A stretch of 64,000 nucleotides of DNA, from NCBI GenBank assembly GCA_037577475.1, contig CM075187.1, positions 25,925,810 through 25,989,809 on the forward strand, written 5' to 3'. The notes beneath the pieces were generated by a model that was not told the DNA's origin, did not search any database, and worked only from the letters and a program-made list of their open reading frames with translations. The translations under genes were made by a program, and so were the position numbers. Each line of letters opens with the position of its first letter. Positions within the stretch are counted from its first letter, which is position 1. Origin of the DNA: Chaunax sp. Z400 (taxonomy: Eukaryota; Chordata; Actinopteri; Lophiiformes; Chaunacidae). This document shows, one piece after another, positions 13,301 through 21,800 of this stretch.

Positions 13301-13950
13301 TGAGTAAACGACAGCTCTGATGTCGTCTCTGGTCTGGGTCTGAATGTACACGTCATATTTTATTAAGGGCGTTAAGTTTTGTTTTCCTCGGTATCGTCAG
13401 GAGAAACGTCAGCCATAAACTAGCACATTTTCAGGAAGGAGTTTGACATCACGAACTGTGTGAAGGAGTGTACAATCCAATTGCTTAAATTTCTATGTTC
13501 GGCTAGTAAACCGTGTTGTTCCTACTTGTTACTGACTAGATGTTTTTTAAGTAAAACCGCAGCCCGGGATTCCTCGTGTTTAAAACTTGGGACAATGCGT
13601 TCACCTGCTCGTCCCAAGGTTAATGGTTTCTATCCTTTCTGAGGTTTAAGGGCACTGAAGTTTGATAGCCAACACTTAGATATGATTAAATCCCAAACAC
13701 GACTCCATTAAACCGTTTCCGTGACTGTCCCGTGTAGCCGGGATAGCACAACAAAGGGTTGAGGAAGAAAGGCAGTGACGGAGAACAAGGAGTCAGTAGC
13801 CAGCTAACGTTGGACTGCCGTCACAAAGCTAACCATTTAACATACCTCATCCATCTCCTGGACCATTTGGGTGAGTTTTTCGTCATCCTCCAGAATTTCG
13901 TTGAGCTGAGTCATCGTGTAAGCGCCAAATTTGCTGGAAAAACTACACAT
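1381..13950 (-). CDS. vps37b: VPS37B, ESCRT-I subunit (3' end missing)
   Basis: VPS37 proteins are structural subunits of ESCRT-I, which sorts ubiquitinated cargo into multivesicular bodies. Three minus-strand coding exons join in frame: 13846-13950 (start codon at 13948-13950), 7767-7938 and 1381-1463, giving 120 residues. Exon 1 encodes QLNEILEDDEKLTQMVQEMDE, exon 2 the conserved KEMTLASNRTLAEQNL stretch, and exon 3 LLALLQAEGAKIEEETE; these follow the coiled-coil Mod(r) domain of VPS37B in order. All splice sites are GT-AG and the phases (0, 1, 0) fit. The next expected block (AEKFL..., then the Pro-rich tail) was not found in 1-1380, so the terminal exon(s) must lie off the left edge. An ETS-like CAGGAAGT lies at 14034-14041, upstream of the start. 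VPS37C is the main alternative, but the abcb9/ogfod2 neighbourhood favours VPS37B. Confidence 0.88.
1755..2192 (+). mobile_element. LINE 3' fragment (ORF2 C-terminus plus UTR)
   Basis: The plus strand encodes a remnant like APSDWNNLPTNI...NSRGLFKNSL, the typical C-terminal tail of jockey/CR1/L2-type reverse transcriptase ORFs. It is followed by AT-rich UTR, an imperfect GAAAATGAGATGGTTCATCTCAAGGGG hairpin-like end split over 2137-2163, and AATAAA near 2173. It lies in the vps37b intron region beyond exon 3 and is broken by stops. Confidence 0.6.
3684..3990. repeat. Trinucleotide (AGT/AGA)n microsatellite tract
   Basis: Interrupted AGT runs at about 3685-3770 grade into GAA/AGA-rich sequence and recur at about 3895-3980. 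The apparent 193-residue minus-strand ORF over this tract (Ser/Leu/Tyr runs) is a product of the repeat and not a gene. Confidence 0.85.
5416..5634 (+). other. Unassigned exon-like open stretch
   Basis: A plus-strand frame stays open from just after a TGA near 5413 to a TAA at about 5634 and has no ATG. A plausible acceptor (TTCTGCAG, before about 5440) and donor (GAAG then GTGAGC near 5605) frame a block whose translation includes NGWHAILRELLGNKSVNK and KYRHFGFFTHTGKYCE. The middle codons end mostly in G or C, as in real fish exons. The minus strand is also open here (a frame containing MAILGDLVDGLVAKQLS), which weakens the case. It lies inside vps37b intron 2. I do not recognise the family; it could be an exon of an unannotated plus-strand gene, a pseudogene piece or part of a transposon. 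Confidence 0.35.
6065..6655. repeat. Interspersed repeat with inverted ends
   Basis: The left end reads TATGCTGCGTTTGCACAG and the right end is the imperfect inverse, CAGTGTGAACGTAGCATTA, with a CG-rich interior (GCGCTGTGCGAAAAATTTGCG near 6605). This TGCTGCGTTCACACTG type of terminus is common in teleost genomes. No transposase ORF was seen, so it is probably a non-autonomous element. Confidence 0.5.
6960..7335 (+). repeat. Dispersed teleost repeat (TGACCTTTGACC type)
   Basis: The stretch contains GAAGTTGACCTTTGACCTTT, CAGTTCATCCTTGGGTTCAA, GTGGATGTTTATGCCAAAT and CATATCACGTTCATGAGAA in the order seen in a widespread fish interspersed repeat, ending near ACATAATG. It is non-coding and lies in vps37b intron 2. 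Confidence 0.5.
8860..9190. repeat. Probable interspersed repeat in vps37b intron 1
   Basis: The sequence AATAGACCCTTTTTTGGACA, followed by CATTCCATTCAGGTGTG and, further right, ATATAGTGCCCTATATACTA, resembles a dispersed teleost repeat from memory. There is no coding capacity. The rest of this intron, 7940-13845, shows nothing else I can support apart from the Tc1 remnant at about 10405. Confidence 0.3.
10405..11384 (-). mobile_element. Tc1/mariner element, decayed, 5' part truncated or lost
   Basis: Read on the minus strand, the right end carries the terminal motif GTCAAAAGTTTGGACACACC (at about 11357-11376) typical of fish Tc1-like elements. The interior matches the transposase gene in order: the N-terminal region near 11000-11200, a block read as CTGATTCACGCCGTCTCCTC on the plus strand at 10677-10696, and CACCATCACACGTCCTCCTC at 10417-10436 within the catalytic part. 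The frame is destroyed by many changes and the far end is missing. It lies in vps37b intron 1. Confidence 0.7.
11818..11905. repeat. Copy A of a short dispersed repeat
   Basis: The run AAAATGCGTGACAGCGCTATTTGC...GCTGCCTTCAGTGTGTGCTTTGCAAA is matched by 18262-18330, where the middle AT-rich part is deleted. Both copies are non-coding. The 113-residue ORF overlapping copy A is not supported as a gene. Confidence 0.4.
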
Positions 13951-14134
13951 TTTAGCTCTTCTTGTGTGTTTCTCTTGGCCTGCGGTCCCTCTTCTCGCCT
14001 TACAGATTGTGACAGCTGACTGAGCTTCCCTTACAGGAAGTAGTCAGAAAACACAGGCCCAGTGCTGCCTTCACGTGCTATCAGAATAAAATGCTTTTAT
14101 GGTCTGCTGATTGTTTTGTTTTGTTTGTTTTTAG

Positions 14135-14205
14135 ATTTGTTTTTTGTCATAATTATATAGGGTTTTTATATATAAAACCCTATATAATTATGACAAAAAA
14201 CAAAT
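14135..14205. repeat. Perfect 32-bp inverted repeat (hairpin) next to (AT)n
   Basis: Bases 14135-14166 are the exact reverse complement of 14174-14205, with a 7-nt loop. The arm starts ATTTGTTTTTTGTCATAATT. Immediately to the right, 14206-14395 is (AT)n with further small palindromes around ATATGGTTTATA. Together these would readily form a cruciform. The ORFs across it (poly Ile/Tyr) are repeat artefacts. Confidence 0.9.
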
Positions 14206-14271
14206 ATATTATATATATATTTATATGGTTTATATATATACCATATAAATATATAAATATGTGTATGTATA

Positions 14272-14319
<48 letters not shown>

Positions 14320-14355
14320 CATATAAATATATAAATATGTGTTATGTATATAACC

Positions 14356-14390
<35 letters not shown>

Positions 14391-14396
14391 GGGTTT
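14206..14396. repeat. (AT)n microsatellite with embedded palindromes
   Basis: Alternating AT runs are broken by ACCATATAAATATATAAATATG blocks, each a partial copy of the other (14250-14270 and 14318-14345). It sits between the 14135 hairpin and the 3' tail of the minus-strand LINE. Confidence 0.9.
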
Positions 14397-14409
14397 TACA
14401 TACATCATA

Positions 14410-16030
14410 ATAATAATAATAATATTTTTATTTATATAGCACCTTTCCAAACAGCATTAAAAGGTGCTTTACAATAAAACATAACACAAATGACAGGAAA
14501 TATAGAAACACAAAATTAAAAATTCAATAAAAAACCGGGACAGTAAGATTTAAACAAATAGTCAAATAGTCAAAGGCTACACAGCTCAGATAAAATCAGG
14601 AAATGCCTTTCGGTAAAAGTAGGTTTTAAGATGAGACTTGAACAGAGACACTTACCCGGACAGCCATATTTCCTCAGGCAGGTTATTCCAGAGCCTTAGG
14701 GCCCTGATGGCAAAGGCTCTGTCCCCTTTAGTTTTCAGCCTAGACTCCGGAACCTATAGAAGACCTTTGCCTGAGGATCTCAGACTGCGCAGAGGTTCAT
14801 AAGGGATTAAAAGATCTGCAATATAGTCTGGGGCCAGGTCATTGAGAGCCTTAAAAGTAATCAATAAAATCTTAAAATCAATCCTAAAACAAACCGGGAG
14901 CTAGTGTAGCGAAGCTAAAACAGGAGGAATGTGATCCTGGAACTTAGTACTAGTTAAAAGCCTGGCTTGGAACTTCTCTGTACCATCTTTTCAAAGTTTT
15001 TTTGCTGAGACAGGTAAAAAGGATGTTACAGTAATCGAGGCGTGAGGCGATAAAAGCATGTATGACAGTTTCAGCATCTCTATGATTTAAAAAAAGGTCT
15101 ATTTTGGCGATATTACGGAGGTGATAAAAACAAGATTGCACAAGCTTTGTAATATGATTGTCAAAGCTTAGATTGCTGTCAAACATGACGCCAAGATTTC
15201 TTACAACAGACTTAATGTGTTCGGACAGGTGACCAGTAGATGGCATTATTTCTTTGGTAGCTTGCTGGGGCCCAATTACTAAGATTTCAGTTTTGTTTGT
15301 ATTTAATTGAAGAAAGTTAATTGACATCCAATCTGTCAATTAAGCAGTCGTGTAGGGAATTCAGCTTGCCAAGGTCGGTGGGCTTCACGGGAAGGTACAA
15401 CTGTGAGTCATCTGCACAACAATGGAAAGAGACACCATGTCTGCGGATGACGTCATCGAGGGGGAGCATGTATAGGGAGAACAGGACAGACCCTTGTGGC
15501 ACACCGTATTTGACATTTGAGAGTGAGGACATGAAATTATTTGAGGACACGCAAAACTTCCTGTTAGACAGGTAAAATGAGAATCCAAAGCAGTGCCAGA
15601 TAAGCCCACCCAATGCCTCAGTCTGTCAAGGAGAAGGACTTTTTTTAATTTTTTTTTATTTAACCTTTATTTATACAGGTAATCCCATTGAGACACGAGG
15701 TCTCATTCTCAAGAGAGACGTGTTTCACACACATACAACAACAATTAGTTGCAGACAGATCACAATTAGTTACAGACAGATTACTTGTAATCTGCAGTTA
15801 CCATATATTGTAGTTATATAGATATAATAATTACCTGCATGATCTGAAGTGTCGAATGCTGCACTTAAATCAAGCAGCACAAGGATAGAACACATACCAT
15901 TATCAGCACTCATTAAAAGGTCATTTGTTGCTTTTAAGAGGGCTGTCTCAGTGCTGTGACGTTGGAACTTCTCAAATATATTATTTTGTTCCATAGCAGC
16001 AAGGAGCTGTTTTGAGAGCATTTTTTCTTG
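14410..16030 (-). mobile_element. Decayed non-LTR retrotransposon (CR1/L2/Rex-like), reverse transcriptase part
   Basis: On the minus strand the pieces run 5' to 3'. Around 15840-16021 is an RT block with LLDLSAAFDTSDH. Around 15385-15570 is YGVPQGSVLFSLYMLPL followed by a CADD in place of the usual YADD or FADD active site. Around 14960-15340 is FLQLNTNKTEILVIGPQ, then VRNLGVMFDSNLSFD and HAFIASRLDYCNILF. The 3' region at 14410-14950 ends in the common tail TTTATATAGCACCTTTCCAA with (AAT)n at 14405-14425. Frames are broken by stops and by an insertion at about 15640-15830. The active-site Tyr is lost, so it is dead. The exact clade is uncertain. Confidence 0.8.
15640..15830 (+). repeat. Short repeat inserted in the LINE
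   Basis: TTTATTTAACCTTTATTTAT, then ACAGGTAATCCCATTGAGAC and a GAGGTCTCATTCTCAAGAGA hairpin-like part match, in type, the repeat at 43160-43260. It separates two RT blocks of the LINE, so it inserted after the LINE did. Confidence 0.55.
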
Positions 16031-16082
16031 GAAATAAACGGCAATTTAGAAATTGCCGAATATTTCCAAGAAAAAATGCTCT
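16015..16082. repeat. Near-perfect inverted repeat at the 5' end of the LINE
   Basis: Bases 16015-16047 pair with 16050-16082: 22 bp perfect, a 2-bp mismatch, then 9 bp, with a 2-nt loop. The left arm starts AGAGCATTTTTTCTTGGAAA and continues directly from LINE sequence. An (AT)n tract follows at 16089-16172, interrupted by GCTC. Confidence 0.88.
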
Positions 16083-16085
16083 TCA

Positions 16086-16088
<3 letters not shown>

Positions 16089-16172
<84 letters not shown>
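16089..16172. repeat. (AT)n microsatellite
   Basis: Two (AT)n runs are separated by AGCTCT. The overlapping small ORF of repeated Ile-Tyr is an artefact. Confidence 0.92.
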
Positions 16173-16174
<2 letters not shown>

Positions 16175-16610
16175 TAAACATTTGTGGAGAGAATATCACA
16201 CAGTTTTTAAATGCTTTGGGTTACTACAACTACTAAATTTTCATTCTGATACCCTGCCTGATGCCTAAACAATGGCAAAACCCAGTCTCCTATATAATTT
16301 GTACATCTACTTGAAGAAACTGAAGAGAACTTTCATTAGGTACTCTGAAGTATTTTACAGCTCCCTATAAAAGATAAGCATTACTGCACTAGCACTGCAG
16401 AGTACACTGCAGAGTACACACTTGACAAACCAGGAGGAAAGCAACATTAGTAGCTCAGGACCCTTCCCATTATTGTTTCATGAATTTGAAAATGTACCTT
16501 CAAGAAGACGATTTGGGTTACCCACAGCAATGAGAACCATCTTTAAGAGAACTTTTATACCATTCTCTGTTATCTTACTCAACAAAATTAGCAGACCACT
16601 TTCTGGACTC

Positions 16611-16726
16611 TACGGAGCCCCTAAAGGGACATGGGCAAAAAAAAAAAATTTATAACTCTCTTGTGCGTACCAGAAACTTTATGTTTTTTTGGGGTTTTTT
16701 GCCCATGTCCCTTTCGGGGCTCCGTA
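16611..16726. mobile_element. 116-bp MITE with about 33-bp terminal inverted repeats
   Basis: The left end TACGGAGCCCCTAAAGGGAC and the right end (inverse) TACGGAGCCCCGAAAGGGAC match except for one base. The match continues through ATGGGCAAAAAA, around a core of about 45 bp. The direct repeat GGACTC flanks both ends (16605-16610 and 16727-16732), as expected for a target-site duplication. There is no coding capacity; the autonomous parent family is not identified. Confidence 0.75.
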
Positions 16727-17019
16727 GGACTCTCCCATCATTGCAGACAATTTTGTTGGAAGGACTTTATTCACACACTGTACTGCAGCTTTATATTCAT
16801 TTTACTCTATTTATGTTTGTACATGTAACTGATGCAGGACTGGTCACTGCACTCATTAGTGACATAACAGCCTCGGTTTCAAAAGTTGACCCTAAAACAA
16901 AGGCAAATTGCAGTATCTGACATTCGTCATGGTGAAACCAAGCCAAACTGTAGGAAGTGCAGTCACAGCACTCCACCCTGGTTTCACAGTGCATTTCGCA
17001 CAAACGGTGTTGCAAAAAC

Positions 17020-17625
17020 GTATTGAACCAGCTACTGGTTTCCTCTATTATTTTGTGTGTATCTCATACTAAACAGTGTCAGATCTTCAAACAAAATTTA
17101 ACATAAAATAAAGGTTACCTGAGTGAACAGGAATTACAAGTTTTAAATGATTATTTTATTTAATAAGGCAAAAAGGTTATCCGATACCTAAATCACCAGT
17201 GTGAAAAGGTATTTTCCCCCTTAGAAACTAAATCCAAAAAAACACCAAACTGCATTAATAACTAGACACAGCCAGGCCTGATTACTACCAGCCCTGTTCA
17301 ATCAAATCATCACTTTAATAGACCATTATTAGAAGCATTAAGTTGGCTAGTTGGTCTCACCAGTAGGACACTATGACAAAATCTAAAGAAAAACAGAAGA
17401 GATGTTGAAGAAGGTGATTGAAATATCAGTCTGGGAAGGGTTACAAATCTATTTCTAAGGCTCTGGGTCTCCACAGATCCACAATAAGACACAATATCTA
17501 CAAAAGACTTGGAGCAATAGTGAACCTTCCCAGAAGTGGTCAACCTTCCAAAGGCTCATTCAGGAGGGTCCAATACATTTTCACACCACTGTACTGCAAA
17601 ATGGGAACCCCATTATTTCCAGAAA
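17020..17625 (+). mobile_element. Tc1-like transposon remnant, 5' half
   Basis: The plus strand encodes YQSGKGYKSISKALGLHRST followed by IRHNIYKRLGAIVNLPRSGQPSK, the paired helix-turn-helix N-terminus of a Tc1-type transposase. It is preceded by non-coding sequence typical of this family (GTGTGAAAAGGTATTTTCCC at about 17201-17220). The catalytic DDE part is missing. Confidence 0.75.
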
Positions 17626-18261
17626 ACACGACAGCAGATCAAAAAATTAATTAATTAATTAAAATAACGGTCAAAAGGTGAATTTCGTGAAAATTGCAGA
17701 TACTGCACTTTACAGGCCCCCAGTTGCCCCAATTTAAAGTCACCAATTCACCAATATTGGATGTTGTTAGACTGTAGAAGGAAGCCGAAGGGAACCAATG
17801 CAGACACCAATGCAGGAACCAATGCAGACACGCTAACTTTACACACAAAAGCCATTCTGCCCCATATACTAAGAGGCAAAGAGGTGATTAAAGAGGTAGC
17901 TAGAGATGCTACGACTAAAAACATGTTCAAATTCAACCAAAGTTTCACAATCCAATTTACATTGACTGAAATATGAAGGGGAGGTTTACGAGGAGACTTT
18001 AAATGCAGCATTTCCAACATGTTTGTAATTTTCTAGTCATCATCATATGTATTTTTAGCAGCAGTGATGTATACCATCATCATGAACTGATTTGTTCTCA
18101 CAACAATCAGATCTCTGTAGAGCATTCAGTTCAAAAGTCAGTACATGACAGACATTACAGTGTATTGAATTATAAATGAATACATTATCTGCAACGCCTT
18201 GGAAAGAAACACAACATCACATTTAAGGTTAATTAGTGTGATTTAAAAAAACAAAAACAGT

Positions 18262-18332
18262 ACTGGGTTTTAAATGCACGACAGCCCTATTTGCTGCCTC
18301 CAGGGTGCGCTTTGCAAATGCAGACACCTAAG
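18262..18332. repeat. Copy B of the short repeat at 11818
   Basis: TTTAAATGCACGACAGCCCTATTTGCTGCC and GGTGCGCTTTGCAAATGCAG parallel the 11818-11905 copy with the middle removed. It is non-coding, between the Tc1 remnant and the 3' end of abcb9. The remaining sequence 17630-18885 shows no feature I can support. Confidence 0.35.
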
Positions 18333-18885
18333 ACATGTTTTGATACATTCATCTCTGCACTATGAGGAAGCTTCAGAAAATCCTTGTTATTAATGATGCC
18401 GGTGGCTGTTGAGTGAACTCCGGTCGGCATTCTGGTGCTCGCACTTGCATACATGCTTGTTTAAGACGGAACGTGATAATGTTGATGGACAGAGGTAGGC
18501 AACATTAGAAAACGGATCCTTATTGTTGTCCCAGCAAAAGCATGCCCCGAGTCATTTCCATGAAAGTCCACAGGCTGTTATAGGGAACTGAGAAATATAG
18601 ATCCATAGTACAGCAGATTTTATCCTGAACTGAGTCTGACATGACAATATTATTGAATCCCACATTAAAATATATCAAGATGATGGGTTTCAGTGGAGTG
18701 TGTGGAGAGGTCTGTGGTCTAAATTTGGCTTGAGGACTTTGTCAACTCTTTTCATAAAAATGCTAAGACTTTGGGACACTTAATATCTACAGAAAATATC
18801 CTCTAAAGTGCATACTGTATAGTTAAATCTCACAATATTCAAAAATGCTTTGAACTCTCAAAAACATCCAACAGTCAAATTTAAT

Positions 18886-21800
18886 TTATAAACACGGCAG
18901 TTCATCTGCAGTAGCGCAGGACTCAGACTCACTTGTGCTGCTTTGACAACTCGGCTGCCTTTCACGCATCCTGTTGCGTTTTTTGGGTGTGTTGAGGACC
19001 TCCGCCCCCGTCTCGATGCCTAGAAGCTGCCTCTGCACCAGCTTGCTGTAGAGGCCCCCGCTGGCCATCAGCTGCCTGTGAGACCCCTGCTCGGCCACAC
19101 AGCCCCCGTCGATCACAATGATGTTGTCTGCCTTCTCCACCGTGCTGAGCCGATGGGCAATCACCAACACCGTGTGCTCCTTCATGGCGTTGTTCAGAGC
19201 CTGCTGAACCTGCAGAATATGCAGCAGAATCAGTGAAACTATGATGATGAATAAACATACAAATAATGTGTGATAATTGACAGACTTCATTTGGCACGAG
19301 TTCACTTACGATGTGTTCACTCTCTGCGTCCAGGGCGCTGGTCGCCTCATCCAGGATAAGAACACGAGGCTTACGGATGAGAGCTCTAGCAATGGCCACT
19401 CTTTGTTTCTGGCCCCCTGACAAGTGAGTGCCTTTCTCTCCAACGTCTGGGGAATGACAAGGAGCAATAATTTAACTGTACAACTTCATCATTACTAAGC
19501 ATGAGAGATTACACCGTTATCTGTATCTGTTCAACCGACTAGATTATCTGTATCCACACTCAGAATGGGCTTAAACCGAAGGAGGTTGGTGATTAAACCA
19601 GAACTGGCCAGGACTAATAAATTAATTAAGCTCTAAATTGATCAGAAGTTGCTGTATTTATTATTCATTTGAAAACTATTTACAGAACACCCTCAGAGTT
19701 AAGCTTAAGTTATTTACACTTGCTCATCCTTTATTATTATGATGCAGATGGAAGTTTTCTCCATTTCCTTTTTGTAAAAATGGAAAGTTACCTTAGACCT
19801 TTTTTTGTTTTGGGGGGCATTTTTTAATTTGTTTGAGTGGCAGATTGTAAAGAGATGACTAGAAATAAGAGGAAAAATGCAACAAAGGTCTCTAGATGAA
19901 CTGGAAAAATACTTGAACATAACATACACCAGAATAAGCAGAATGTGGTTGATGAGGTGTTTTGTATCAATAATAAATACATATTACAACTTCATTTACA
20001 TAGTATGTTTCATAACAAAGTAATACTTTGCCGGGGTAATACCTTATTGAGCCTAAAAATAATTTCTAACGAGATAAGTTCAAGAAAGTTTCAATATATG
20101 CCACTCTAACCATAATAGTAAATTGTATTAGACTTCAAATAGTCAGCATGTGATGCTGTACATATGGTAAGCCTTAAATGGGCTAAGATAAGGCGACATT
20201 GCTAACTCCCTTGTTCAATATTTGCCTTCAAAAACACTGTGTTCATCTGGTTTACTGGAGGTTTCAAGGAGCAGCTGAAGAAAATTGGGGTTGAAGCTTT
20301 TGCAAATTATGACCCAAAACTTTGGAACAAACTACCAACAGATATCAGGACACCAGCTCACTAATTGTTGTTAAAAGAAACCTAAATACCTATCTCTATT
20401 AAATAACAATTACTTTCCAGATTCAGGCTTCAAACTCATTTGCAACATAACTTATGTTGTGTTTTACTTAAATTGATATATGCTATATGTCACTTAATTT
20501 CAATAAATGGTAGTCTGCACTTTTCCATGTATATTTCCTTGTATTCTGTTTTAATCCCTTATTTAGCTTATTTTTATTCCTATTATTTTGGAGTGCTTTT
20601 ATTCTCCATCTTATTCAACATTAAGGCATTATATCCCATTGTTTCTATGCATCTTTATCTTATTTTCGCTGTTATTATCAAGGTTACATTAATTGTCTAT
20701 CCCTGTTTTTATGTATGTCTTCTTTCTTGTGAGGTTGGTTGGTGCATATAATTTCTTTGTTTTAAAGTATTTTGAGCTGTATTTCCTAAAAAATAATATA
20801 TGTATATATATAATATTAAAATAAAAATATTATTATTTTATGGTATAGAAAAACATAAATAATCCCTCTTTAGGAATAACACTGACACTGACTGGGTCTC
20901 CAAGCTGTCATTGCTTCTACATCAATAGCTGACTTATAAATGAACACGTATATTAATTACTTGTCTCAAAGCCTTTGGGTAGGCTGGTGATGAAATCGTA
21001 GGCATTAGCCTTGATGGCAGCCTCTACCACAGCCGCCATTGAAGTATCAGTCAGGCCATAGGTGATGTTCTCCTTTACTGTCCGAGCAAACAGCACAGGC
21101 TCTTGGCCCACAAGAGAGATCTGCAAAAACAAAATAACAAATGGAGGCTTTAAGTGACGAAGACCATAACCAACGATGAGCTGATCCCAGTAAGGAGTAC
21201 AGTCTGATGTATCTCCTGCCTCTGTAGCAGTGAGCTCCAACGTTGTCCAAAAACTATTAAAAATACATGTCTGTTTATCATGTCGTGTCGTGGAAATTGG
21301 TTGAGCAGCTTTTTAGTAATTAGGGAAAATGTGGAGAAATAATAATAATAATAATAAATGCCTGATCTTGCTTGTTAAGGAACATTATAAAAATTCCTGG
21401 ATCTGCCTCTGCACCTACATGTAATTGGTTCTTTCCTGGCCCGTGTCCCATCTCCCTCCTCCAAGTTTTGTGGAAATCTGCCCAGTACTTTTGTGTAATC
21501 CTACTGCCAAATAAACCAACCAACAAACAAGCTACAAAGCATTCAGAGAGCGCGTACCTCCGCCCACACCACGGTCATTAAAACTGAAGCAATCAAGACA
21601 TATTTTCAAAAACAAGTCACAACAACAGCTAAAAAAATGTTCACCAACAAATCATCAGTACATTAAAAAAACAACTATTGTACTGCTAAACATTTATTCA
21701 CAAAATAAAACTATTTAGTAATAGTACAATTTGAAAGAACAGCCATTAGATTTTAATTTCTACACCTACAGTATATACACAACATTGGAATATTTCTTAA

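Noticed and set aside
14091..14477. 128- and 94-residue ORFs rich in Ile/Tyr on both strands
   Set aside because: Pure (AT)n translation on opposite strands.
20440..20751. 103-residue plus-strand ORF with hydrophobic runs
   Set aside because: Falls in the AT-rich 3' UTR of a LINE fragment.
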